Source of the DNA: an uncultured Pelagibacteraceae bacterium
GTDB taxonomy: Bacteria; Pseudomonadota; Alphaproteobacteria; Pelagibacterales; Pelagibacteraceae
Assembly: GCA_902519445.1 (NCBI GenBank)
Contig: CABYJR010000001.1
Location: 1 to 64,000 of the forward strand
DNA length: 64,000 bases
Direction: 5' to 3'
How positions within the stretch are numbered: position 1 is the first letter of the stretch; each line of letters opens with the position of its first letter. Below, one piece after another: positions 49,771 to 60,083 of the stretch. The notes under the pieces were generated by a model, which did no database searches, was not told the DNA's origin, and saw only the letters and a program-made list of their open reading frames with translations. The position numbers and the translations under genes are program-made.

Positions 49771-52536
49771 TCAATTTTTTAATACACTTCCGCATCTTTC
49801 ACATGGATTGCCTAATATTTTCCAACATCGAGAACATTTCTGCCCTTCCGCCTTTTTCACTGATACGGCTATATCGTCTATACCTTCTATTTTGAAAAAT
49901 TTATCACTAATAACCATGCTTTTAGCTTTAGCATGTGATGTAATAAAAAATTCAGACAAATTTATGTCTTTCGCCAACTTTAAATATTGTTCGCCCAAAT
50001 AAACTTCTATATCAGCTTCCAGACTAGAGCCTATATCTTTATTCGATCTTTTAACCTCAATAGCAGCATTTGTAACATTTCTGACTATTTTAAGTTTTTC
50101 CCATTTTTCAAAAATTTTCTTATTTTCCCATTTTTGAGGAATCTCTGGAAATTTTTCTAAATGTATACTGGTTTTTTTTTCTTTGTTCAGAATTTGAAAA
50201 ATTTCTTCAGTAGTGAATGAAAGTATTGGAGCAAACCATTTTAATAAAATATCTAATGTTAATCCTAATAAATTTATACATATTTTTCTATTTGGAGATT
50301 TTAAATCGTCGCAATAAAGTACATCTTTTCTAATATCAAAATAAAAAGCTGATAAATCCAAAGAGCAAAAGTTAAGTAGCTCCTTGTAAAGCTTATGAAA
50401 ATTATATTCTTTTAAATATTTTTTAAAATTTTTGTCAAGAATACAAATTTGATGAAGTATATAACGTTCAATTTCAGGCCATTTTTCAATTTCTTTTGAA
50501 TCTAAATCAAAATTTACTTTTTCATCTTTTAAATTCCCTAACAAAAATCTAAAAGTATTTCGAATTTTTCTATAAGATTCTGCGTGTTGTTCCAAAATAG
50601 AAAAGTCTAACCTTAGATCTTCGGAGTAATCTGATGCAGCTACCCAAGCTCTTAGAATATCTGCTCCATATTTTTTAAGAATATCTTCTGGTGCAATAAT
50701 ATTGCCAGTTGATTTTGACATCTTTAATCCTTTTCCGTCCACAACAAAACCATGTGTTAAAATACTTTTAAAAGGAGCCCTACCTCTAGTCCCGCAAGAT
50801 TCTAGCAATGATGAATGAAACCAACCTCTGTGCTGATCAGATCCTTCTAGATACATTGATGCTGGCCAGGCTAAATCTTTTCTTTTTTCAAGTACATAGC
50901 TATGTGTTGCTCCGCTATCAAACCAAACTTCAACTATGTCATTAGATTTTATGTAGTCATCCTTTTTATATTTTTTTCCTAAAAATTTTTGAGGATCATC
51001 TGTAAACCAACAGTCGGCCCCTTCTTTTTCAAAAATTCTTGCAATATTTTCTATTACCTCTAAATCTTTCAATGGTTCTTTTGTTTTTTTTGAAACGAAT
51101 AGTGGTAAAGGCACTCCCCAAATTCTTTGTCTAGAAATACACCAGTCTGGTCTAGTTTCAATCATTGATCGAATTCTATCTCTACCTCTTTCAGGATAAA
51201 AATCTGTATTATCAATTGCTTTAAGTGCTTTTTTTCGTAAATCCTTTTTTTCCATAGAAATAAACCATTGAGATGTAGCTCTATGAACTAAAGGTGCTTT
51301 AGACCTCCAAGAATGAGGATAGCTATGAGTAAGTTTTCCATTTGCTAATAATTTTTTACATTCTTTGAGATTTTGAATTACGATTTGATCTGCTTTAAAA
51401 ATATGAATTCCTTCAAATTTTTCTATATGCTTAGTATATCTACCATCATCATCTATTGTGTCTAATGATTTAATTCCATGTTTTAAACACAAATTAAAAT
51501 CATCTGGTCCATGACTGGGAGCGCAATGAACAATACCTGTTCCCTGCTCAAGTGTTACAAAATTTGCTTCTAACATTGGAACTTCGTACTGATATCCTAT
51601 GCTTTTAAAAGGATGTGAACAAATTGTTCCATTAAAATCTTTTCCTTTAATTTTTTCAATTACTTTATAAGTTCCTAATTCACACTCTTTCGACACTTGA
51701 TCGAGGAGTTCAGTGGCAATTACAATTTTTTTATTATCAAAATTCTCTGATGTTGAATTAATCTCTATAATTGAATAATCCAGATTTTTATTGTAGGCCA
51801 AAGCTTTATTCGCTGGAATAGTCCAGGGTGTAGTGGTCCATATGATAACTTCTGTGCCTTTTAATGAGTTAATTTTTGAAGTTTTAACTTTAAAACCTAC
51901 ATATATTGTATTGGAAGTATGATCCTTATATTCAACCTCAGCATCCGCAAGTGCAGTTTTTTCCACCGTAGACCAAAGCACAGGTTTGTAACCTTGGTAT
52001 AAGCTACCATCAAGTAAAAACTTGCCCAGCTCTCTAACTATTTGCGCCTCAGCATCGAAGCTCATTGTAGAATAATAATTTTTCCAATCTCCGACCACGC
52101 CTAATCTTCTAAATTCTTCTATGTGTATCTTTATCCACTTTTCTGCAAATTCTCTGCATTCTAATCTAAAATCTTTTATTGGAACTTGATTTTTATCTTT
52201 TTTATTTTTTTTATATTGTTCCTCAATTTTCCACTCGATAGGTAATCCGTGACAATCCCAACCTGGAACATAGACAGAATCTTTTCCTGCCATTTGGTGA
52301 AATCTAGTAATCATATCCTTTAAAATTTTATTTAAGGCGGTTCCCATATGAATGTGACCGTTTGCATAGGGAGGGCCATCATGTAAAATAAATTTTTCCT
52401 TGCCTTTGCTAGATTCTCTAAGTTTTTTATATAGATTTAAATTTTCCCAAATTTTTAAAATTTCAGGTTCTTTGTTGGGTAAATTTGCCTTCATTGAAAA
52501 TGAAGTCTTGGGTAAATTAATATTTTCTTTACTCAT
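49771..52536 (-). CDS. ileS: isoleucyl-tRNA synthetase
   Basis: HDGPPYANGHIHMGTALNKILKD, KMSKSTGNII, C-terminal zinc motif CSRCW...CERCG. Confidence 0.97.
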   Translation of the reverse strand: MSKENINLPKTSFSMKANLPNKEPEILKIWENLNLYKKLRESSKGKEKFILHDGPPYANGHIHMGTALNKILKDMITRFHQMAGKDSVYVPGWDCHGLPIEWKIEEQYKKNKKDKNQVPIKDFRLECREFAEKWIKIHIEEFRRLGVVGDWKNYYSTMSFDAEAQIVRELGKFLLDGSLYQGYKPVLWSTVEKTALADAEVEYKDHTSNTIYVGFKVKTSKINSLKGTEVIIWTTTPWTIPANKALAYNKNLDYSIIEINSTSENFDNKKIVIATELLDQVSKECELGTYKVIEKIKGKDFNGTICSHPFKSIGYQYEVPMLEANFVTLEQGTGIVHCAPSHGPDDFNLCLKHGIKSLDTIDDDGRYTKHIEKFEGIHIFKADQIVIQNLKECKKLLANGKLTHSYPHSWRSKAPLVHRATSQWFISMEKKDLRKKALKAIDNTDFYPERGRDRIRSMIETRPDWCISRQRIWGVPLPLFVSKKTKEPLKDLEVIENIARIFEKEGADCWFTDDPQKFLGKKYKKDDYIKSNDIVEVWFDSGATHSYVLEKRKDLAWPASMYLEGSDQHRGWFHSSLLESCGTRGRAPFKSILTHGFVVDGKGLKMSKSTGNIIAPEDILKKYGADILRAWVAASDYSEDLRLDFSILEQHAESYRKIRNTFRFLLGNLKDEKVNFDLDSKEIEKWPEIERYILHQICILDKNFKKYLKEYNFHKLYKELLNFCSLDLSAFYFDIRKDVLYCDDLKSPNRKICINLLGLTLDILLKWFAPILSFTTEEIFQILNKEKKTSIHLEKFPEIPQKWENKKIFEKWEKLKIVRNVTNAAIEVKRSNKDIGSSLEADIEVYLGEQYLKLAKDINLSEFFITSHAKAKSMVISDKFFKIEGIDDIAVSVKKAEGQKCSRCWKILGNPCERCGSVLKN

Positions 52537-53468
52537 ATAACCAGCTTTCCTTTTAAACCTTTTTTTGCCAAAATTACATCTTTATTCATTTGCTTGATTA
52601 AACGCGATGAGTTCTTAAATTTTTTATCTGATCTAATAAATTTTATGAAATATACTCTCAATTTCTTTTTATATAAATTTTTTTTAATCCCAAAAATATA
52701 TATTTCAAGAAAAACTTCTTTACCATCAAAAGTAGGTCGTGAACCAATATAAGCGACTCCAGGATACAATTTCTTTTTTTTGGCTATTGATAGCTTCACT
52801 GCATAAATTCCAGCCTTAGGCAAAACATAATTTTTAATTCTTATATTGCACGTACGATAACCTAATTTTCTACCTAATTTTTTTCCCTTTACCACCTGTC
52901 CATCAATGAACCAGGTTCTGGAAAGCAATTTGTTTGCTAAATTAATATTCCCTTTTTGTAGTAATTTACGAATTTTTGTAGACGAGACTATTTTTTTTTT
53001 ATATTTGTCAGGCTTAATTTTAAATAATTTATAATTATATTTTTTTTCAAATCTTTTTAAAAAACTTACATTGCCTTTTCTTTTATTTCCAAACCTAAAA
53101 TTATTACTAACAAAAATTCTCTTTGGGTTTATTTTTTTATAAATAATATTTTTTATAAAATTTTCAGCCGTAATTTTTGAAAATTTTTTATTAAATTTAA
53201 TATTTACAACAAAATCTGCATTAAATTTTTTTAACAAACGAAATTTTTCCTCTTCAGAGGCTAATCTATAATTTTTAATTTTTTTATTAAAAAACATAAC
53301 TGGCAGAGGTGTAAAGGTAAGAATACCAAATTTTAATTTAGTTTTTTTAGCATGTTTAAAAACTTTCTGATGGCCTTTATGAACGCCATCAAAGTTTCCA
53401 ATTGCTAAGGAAGATTTTTTATATCCTTTTGAAATTATAAAATTATTAAAAATTTTCATTTTTACCAA
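52533..53468 (-). CDS. ribF: bifunctional riboflavin kinase/FAD synthetase
   Basis: AIGNFDGVHKGHQKV, SSTKIRKLLQKGNI, LGYRTCNI. Confidence 0.93.
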   Translation of the reverse strand: MVKMKIFNNFIISKGYKKSSLAIGNFDGVHKGHQKVFKHAKKTKLKFGILTFTPLPVMFFNKKIKNYRLASEEEKFRLLKKFNADFVVNIKFNKKFSKITAENFIKNIIYKKINPKRIFVSNNFRFGNKRKGNVSFLKRFEKKYNYKLFKIKPDKYKKKIVSSTKIRKLLQKGNINLANKLLSRTWFIDGQVVKGKKLGRKLGYRTCNIRIKNYVLPKAGIYAVKLSIAKKKKLYPGVAYIGSRPTFDGKEVFLEIYIFGIKKNLYKKKLRVYFIKFIRSDKKFKNSSRLIKQMNKDVILAKKGLKGKLVI

Positions 53469-54280
53469 TTTAATTTTTCCTGATAATAATTTGTTTTAGT
53501 TTTATATTTGTTCAAAACTTTATCATAGTTCTCTGCAGCTATATTTAAAAATTCTTTTTTATGAATTCCGCCTGTTATAAATAATGAATCAAATTTCATC
53601 GTATTAGCGCCTACTATATCTGTTTTTATATTATCTCCAATCGCAAGGACTCTTTCATTTTTTTTTATAAAAAAATTATAAATCTCTGGATAAGGTTTCC
53701 CAAAATAAATAACCTCTCCTCCTATCTTTTCAAAAAGAGCTGCTATCGACCCTGCGCAATATTCTATTTTTGATCCTCTATGTACTACTAAATCTGGATT
53801 TGTACACAACATTTTTAATTTTATTTTTTTTTTTAATAGATTTTCATAATAATGAAGTGAATTAATTTTATCATCAAAAAGCCCTGTACATAAAATAAAA
53901 TCACATTTATCTAAACTTGTTTTATTTTTATCAAACCCTCTAATTAAATCCTCATCTCTTTTAGGACCTAAGTGATAAAATTTTTCTCCATAAATATTAT
54001 TTTTTAAACTTTGTAATGCGGCTTCTCCTGAAGTAATTAGGTTGTTAAGAAAAGTTTTATCCATTTTTAGTTTTATTAAATATTTTTCAACACTTTTTGA
54101 AGGCCTGGGAGCATTTGATATTAATACAAACCTTTTGTTTAGTTTGCTTAAATTTTCCAAAACATCTATTGCTTCGGGATAAGTTTGAATTCCGTTGTGA
54201 ATTACACCCCACAAATCTATAAAAAAAGCATCATATTTGCTATGTACTTCCCTTAATCCTTTAATTAATTTCGTCTTCAT
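53462..54280 (-). CDS. HAD-superfamily class IIA hydrolase
   Basis: DAFFIDLWGVIHNGIQTYPEA, LISNAPR, YFGKPYPEIYNF, AIGDNIKTDIVGAN. Confidence 0.9.
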   Translation of the reverse strand: MKTKLIKGLREVHSKYDAFFIDLWGVIHNGIQTYPEAIDVLENLSKLNKRFVLISNAPRPSKSVEKYLIKLKMDKTFLNNLITSGEAALQSLKNNIYGEKFYHLGPKRDEDLIRGFDKNKTSLDKCDFILCTGLFDDKINSLHYYENLLKKKIKLKMLCTNPDLVVHRGSKIEYCAGSIAALFEKIGGEVIYFGKPYPEIYNFFIKKNERVLAIGDNIKTDIVGANTMKFDSLFITGGIHKKEFLNIAAENYDKVLNKYKTKTNYYQEKLNW

Positions 54281-54423
54281 ATTATTTAATGATTAGCTCA
54301 AGAATCGCAAAAAATATACTATTTTGGTAAATTTGTGATATAAATTCTGAGTTTTTGAGGGGTATTGAAATTTTTAAATCCAATATTATATATCTGCTTA
54401 TAAAAAATTAGGAGAAAATTGAT

Positions 54424-56377
<1,954 letters not shown>

Positions 56378-56427
56378 TACGTTTCCATTTAGAGAACACT
56401 CTAAATACAAAAATTAAACAAAATTAG

Positions 56428-56461
56428 AACCCTCGGAATGAAAGTTTCGGGGGTTTTTTTT
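56428..56461 (+). terminator. rho-independent terminator after groEL
   Basis: AACCCTCGGAA-TGAAAG-TTTCGGGGGTT then T-tract. Confidence 0.8.
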
Positions 56462-56801
56462 ATTTCTTTTTTGAAGCAAAGCACAAATATATAGCAAATA
56501 ATGCCCCTACTATCGGAATGAACGGTAGAATAAGGAGTCCCTTATTCATTTTAAGATTTTTCAATCTTCTTGAAATGTTAGCAAGTAATGAAATAAATAG
56601 TATAATTCTAAAACCAAAATAATATAATAGTGAATCTGCTTCACCGGGTGTATCTAAAAAATTAGTAATTATATAAGCACCAAATAGAAAAAAAATAATT
56701 AAAAAAATAAAATAGATGCAATATTCAAACTGATTTGAATTTCCATCAAAATTAAATGTTCCAATAATTCCCTTTTTAATTGATTGAAATAACTTATTCA
56801 T
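56460..56801 (-). CDS. DUF805-like membrane protein
   Basis: Three TM helices; FDGNSNQFEYCIYF..., ANISRRLKNLKMNKG. Confidence 0.65.
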   Translation of the reverse strand: MNKLFQSIKKGIIGTFNFDGNSNQFEYCIYFIFLIIFFLFGAYIITNFLDTPGEADSLLYYFGFRIILFISLLANISRRLKNLKMNKGLLILPFIPIVGALFAIYLCFASKKK

Positions 56802-56862
56802 ATAAGGGAGTTTAGAATATTTTCTTCTTCTTTTCTATTTTTTTGAATAGTATAATGAAATT

Positions 56863-57030
56863 ATGAAAGGATTAACTATAGCTGCGGGAACAGCTCTAAC
56901 TATCATTGGTGCTATTATGGTTCTTCAACCATGGGTGAGAGGAGATATTGAAGGTGCTAAAAGTTATGCGGGAATTTTAGTGGTTGGAATAGTTATATTG
57001 GTTGTTTCTCGTTTTATTAAAAAAAAATAA
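56863..57030 (+). CDS. small two-TM protein (55 aa)
   Basis: Manual ORF MKGLTIAAGTALTIIGAIMVLQPWVRGDIEGAKSYAGILVVGIVILVVSRFIKKK*. Confidence 0.55.
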   Translation: MKGLTIAAGTALTIIGAIMVLQPWVRGDIEGAKSYAGILVVGIVILVVSRFIKKK

Positions 57031-57091
57031 CTATTAGTGCTGTATTGCACCACATCAAAACTAGAAAGATGTATAGAGATAGTTTTTTCAT
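57017..57091 (-). pseudogene. orphan signal-peptide module (24-aa ORF MKKLSLYIFLVLMWCNTALIVIFF)
   Basis: Copy 1 of the signal-peptide repeat with no mature domain; ATG overlaps the upstream stop (TAATG). Confidence 0.7.
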
Positions 57092-57093
57092 TA
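57052..57093 (-). repeat. signal-peptide repeat, copy 1
   Basis: TAATGAAAAAACTATCTCTATACATCTTTCTAGTTTTGATG on the minus strand. Confidence 0.9.
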
Positions 57094-57366
57094 TGGAATT
57101 CTACAATCAGTTGTTTCTATTTCATCATCTGCAAAAAATACCACACAATACATAATCCATTTATTTTTACTTAAAGTATAAATCGCTTTATCATTAGTTA
57201 TTTTTACTGATTTAATTTTCCATCCATAATTAATAATATTATTGTTTAAAGATTCTTTAGTAGTTGTGTAATCTTTGTTCCATATTGGTAGATTTTTTTT
57301 ATCTTCAGCAAACCCAACATTGCAAAACATCAAAACCAGAAAGACGTATAGAGATAGTTTTTTCAT
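57091..57366 (-). CDS. exported small protein, unknown function, on repeat-type signal peptide
   Basis: MKKLSLYVFLVLMFCNVGFA-EDKKNLPIWN... Confidence 0.75.
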   Translation of the reverse strand: MKKLSLYVFLVLMFCNVGFAEDKKNLPIWNKDYTTTKESLNNNIINYGWKIKSVKITNDKAIYTLSKNKWIMYCVVFFADDEIETTDCRIP

Positions 57367-57368
57367 TA
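57325..57368 (-). repeat. signal-peptide repeat, copy 2
   Basis: TAATGAAAAAACTATCTCTATACGTCTTTCTGGTTTTGATGTTTT. Confidence 0.9.
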
Positions 57369-57376
57369 AAATCAGT

Positions 57377-57481
57377 TTAATCCACTTCTAAAAAGAAATC
57401 ATCCTTCTCATACCCTTCTCGTTTCATCTGATTCTGCAGTGAAGTTTGCAGTGAAGAAGTTAAATAAGTGTGTATTGGCAC
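57377..57481 (-). CDS. possible small ORF or gene-end fragment (VPIHTYLTSSLQTSLQNQMKREGYEKDDFFLEVD)
   Basis: Open frame read manually; contains a 12-nt period tandem repeat (TGCAGTGAAG x2); start codon uncertain. Confidence 0.3.
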   Translation of the reverse strand: MPIHTYLTSSLQTSLQNQMKREGYEKDDFFLEVD

Positions 57482-57525
57482 TAAATGAATGCGAATGTAA
57501 TCCCCAATTTACTCAAACAAAAATT

Positions 57526-57558
57526 CAAAAAGGGCAGTTTTTACTGCCCTTTTTTTTG
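57526..57558. terminator. rho-independent terminator, probably bidirectional
   Basis: AAAAAGGGCAGT-TTTT-ACTGCCCTTTTTTTT. Confidence 0.85.
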
Positions 57559-57609
57559 TTTATACGAAAATCATTAGTGATGAAGGAATGATGAAGGTTT
57601 CGGAGGTTT

Positions 57610-58443
57610 TTAATTTTTATAACCAATCTCTTCAAGATATTCCTTTGACATTACAGGAAATAAATATGCATCAGAATCGGTTGGAAAATTTTCCCATTCG
57701 AAATTATCTTCTGGAGCAATCATGTACAATCGAGTCACTCCATCAGTGCCAGCACCAAGATTTTTGCTACCCATACCTAGTGAGACATGGGCATTAGTTG
57801 CATAACCCATTATTCCAATTACTTCACCTTTTTTTACTTTCTTATATTTAATGCCACCACAATTTTCAGGCAAACTGATTCCTTCGCTCCATCCAATTTC
57901 ACTTTGAAATTTTCTTTCTGCGCAATTTCCTTTTGAAAAACCTGGAACTAATGGTGTGGACATCAGATGATAATAGCGAATGAAATTACCATACTTATCA
58001 TCAATAAAAACAAGTGATATATTATCAAAAGGATAAGCACATCTTTGTTTTTTTCCTGTTATTGGATTTATAATTTTTTTTGTTTGTTTTATTCTTTTTT
58101 TCACTTTTTGAGATTCATTTTGTATAATACATCGATATTGAGAACTCCAATTTCTTGCTTCATATAAAGTCATGTCAGTAATTGCCACCACAGGCATGCC
58201 GCGTTTTTTAGATATTGACTCTATAGAAGTACCATTTTTTCCTTTATATGCTGAACATCCAGGGCAACATCTATTTTTTTTTACTTTGGGATCTTCATAT
58301 GGTACTGCAGAGGGTCCAAGTTTAACTCCATTAAATTTACAAGGTAATTTTTTATAAGTTTTATATTTTATTTCTGCAAACGAATGCGATGTGAAAAGAG
58401 AAAACATCAAAACCAGAAAGATGTATAGAGATAGTTTTTTCAT
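57610..58443 (-). CDS. exported Cys-rich, degenerate M23/LytM-like protein on repeat-type signal peptide
   Basis: MKKLSLYIFLVLMFSLFTSHSFA; IRYYHLMSTPLVPG..., VKKGEVIGIMGYATNAHVSLGM resembles the M23 core; CCPGC motif. Confidence 0.65.
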   Translation of the reverse strand: MKKLSLYIFLVLMFSLFTSHSFAEIKYKTYKKLPCKFNGVKLGPSAVPYEDPKVKKNRCCPGCSAYKGKNGTSIESISKKRGMPVVAITDMTLYEARNWSSQYRCIIQNESQKVKKRIKQTKKIINPITGKKQRCAYPFDNISLVFIDDKYGNFIRYYHLMSTPLVPGFSKGNCAERKFQSEIGWSEGISLPENCGGIKYKKVKKGEVIGIMGYATNAHVSLGMGSKNLGAGTDGVTRLYMIAPEDNFEWENFPTDSDAYLFPVMSKEYLEEIGYKN

Positions 58444-58454
58444 TATTTAAATCC
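58391..58454 (-). repeat. signal-peptide repeat, copy 3
   Basis: ATTTAAATAATGAAAAAACTATCTCTATACATCTTTCTGGTTTTGATGTTTTCTCTTTTCACATC. Confidence 0.9.
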
Positions 58455-59750
58455 TTTAAATATAGGATTAATCAATAATTTTTTATGATTATATTTAAAT
58501 TTTTTGTGGTTGTAGTGTTGTGAATGTAAAATTACAATTCTTGAATCTTCAACATTAATTAGAATTGCCTTTCCGCCATATCCACCCATTCCAAAAACTA
58601 TCTTATCTTTTAAACCTGGATAATTTAAATGAAATTGTCCACCATATGATTTGGTTCGATTAAATAATGGTTCTCCCCTCATTCCATCATGATTTAGATT
58701 TTTAGGTATTCTTCTCTCATAGATTTCTTTTAAATATTTTCCAACACAATTTTGTTTTTGATAATCATCCATGATTGCTAGTGCAATCCTAAGATAATCA
58801 TATCTTGTTGCATAAAACATAGGATCTGCGTTACCTTGCCCCCGTGATGCATTTTTTTTATAGAAATATACTGGATATTTAATTTTTGCTTTGTCTTTAA
58901 ATGTTTTGTCTAATATTTTTTGAAAATCATCTCCTGTTTTAAACAAAGTATAATTAAAAATTAAATTAGTATTCATTACATTGTAGTTGTATCTTTTTTT
59001 ATCTGGTTTTTTGTCTCTAAAATAAAGATTCAAATTACTTTTAACTGAAACAGGATCGATATCAGTGCCAGATCCTCTATAATCTGCATCAACCTCACCA
59101 TTTACTATGGCAGCGCTGTCATAAACATATTTTTGATCTCCAGATGCCATATTTAAAATATCAATTAACTTATGATTTTCATACAAAGTATTTTTTACTA
59201 AACTCCAGTCACTTATTTTACTATCAACACTTTTTATATATCCCTCACAAATAGCATGACCCAATACATATGATACTAATGATTTGCCCATAGATTGGGA
59301 TCTTAACTTAGTTTGGTTGTTCATAAATTTTCCAAATTTATCATCTGGAGATATCTGATCTATTACAATTTTATTATTTTCAAAATATAAGTAACTTAAG
59401 ATTGGTTTTGTTTTTAACTGCTTTATTACAAATTTATTTTCAATCAAATCAAAATTAAACTCGTAAGGATTTTTTGATGGAAATACGGTGTAGGTATTAC
59501 TGCTCGAAGGAGCACGAAAAAAATTATCTCTATAAAAATAATATTGTAAAGTAGCTAGATTAGGATTTGCACGAAAGGGTATGTGATAAGATTTGTATCT
59601 TGTTGTTTTTTTAAAATCTATTTCTTTAAATACACCACTATCTTTTAAGGACTGGGGAGCATTAGAAATGTCTGTATATTCAGATGCTTTTATTGATGTA
59701 AAAAGAGAAAACATCAAAACCAGAAAGATGTATAGAGAGAGTTTTTTCAT
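58443..59750 (-). CDS. exported serine beta-lactamase-fold hydrolase on repeat-type signal peptide
   Basis: S-x-x-K (QSMGKSLVSY), YNYNVMNTNLI, GGQFHLNYPG...GGYGGKAILINVEDSRIVIL. Confidence 0.82.
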   Translation of the reverse strand: MKKLSLYIFLVLMFSLFTSIKASEYTDISNAPQSLKDSGVFKEIDFKKTTRYKSYHIPFRANPNLATLQYYFYRDNFFRAPSSSNTYTVFPSKNPYEFNFDLIENKFVIKQLKTKPILSYLYFENNKIVIDQISPDDKFGKFMNNQTKLRSQSMGKSLVSYVLGHAICEGYIKSVDSKISDWSLVKNTLYENHKLIDILNMASGDQKYVYDSAAIVNGEVDADYRGSGTDIDPVSVKSNLNLYFRDKKPDKKRYNYNVMNTNLIFNYTLFKTGDDFQKILDKTFKDKAKIKYPVYFYKKNASRGQGNADPMFYATRYDYLRIALAIMDDYQKQNCVGKYLKEIYERRIPKNLNHDGMRGEPLFNRTKSYGGQFHLNYPGLKDKIVFGMGGYGGKAILINVEDSRIVILHSQHYNHKKFKYNHKKLLINPIFKGFK

Positions 59751-59758
59751 TATTTAAA
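59697..59758 (-). repeat. signal-peptide repeat, copy 4
   Basis: ATTTAAATAATGAAAAAACTCTCTCTATACATCTTTCTGGTTTTGATGTTTTCTCTTTTTACATC. Confidence 0.9.
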
Positions 59759-59914
59759 TACGTAAATTATCGTTAAAATTATAAGTACTACGATAATCCA
59801 AATAGTGAAATTAGTTAAGAATTGTTTTAGTTTAGAATTTGATTGTAAAAAAGCAGGAAGGACTAATAAAAGTACTCCTATCATATAAATTACGGGTAGT
59901 ATCTGATCCAACAT
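59750..59914 (-). CDS. small two-TM protein (54 aa), translationally coupled to the downstream hydrolase
   Basis: Manual ORF MLDQILPVIYMIGVLLLVLPAFLQSNSKLKQFLTNFTIWIIVVLIILTIIYVFK*, stop overlaps next ATG as TAATG. Confidence 0.6.
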   Translation of the reverse strand: MLDQILPVIYMIGVLLLVLPAFLQSNSKLKQFLTNFTIWIIVVLIILTIIYVFK

Positions 59915-60083
59915 TCCAAACCTTAACCTGCCTCTGAAATGAAGTCATCTTTTGAATTGCTTTTTATAGTGATGAAGAGTAATGAAATAACCTATATTGC
60001 ATTAAATGCGGCGTTTATTACTTGGTGCAATATAACAAATAAATTATTTGATATATTAATCGTTATTTGATGAATTTAATTAA

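Noticed and set aside
54300-54420. Possible sigma32 promoter or CIRCE element upstream of groES
   Set aside because: TTGAAA...CCAATATT spacing is too short for a sigma32 promoter, and no TTAGCACTC-N9-GAGTGCTAA CIRCE palindrome is present.
59900-59960. Alternative minus-strand ORF MTSFQRQVKVWNVGSDTTRN...
   Set aside because: Overlaps the more plausible 54-aa membrane ORF in another frame and lacks protein-like composition.
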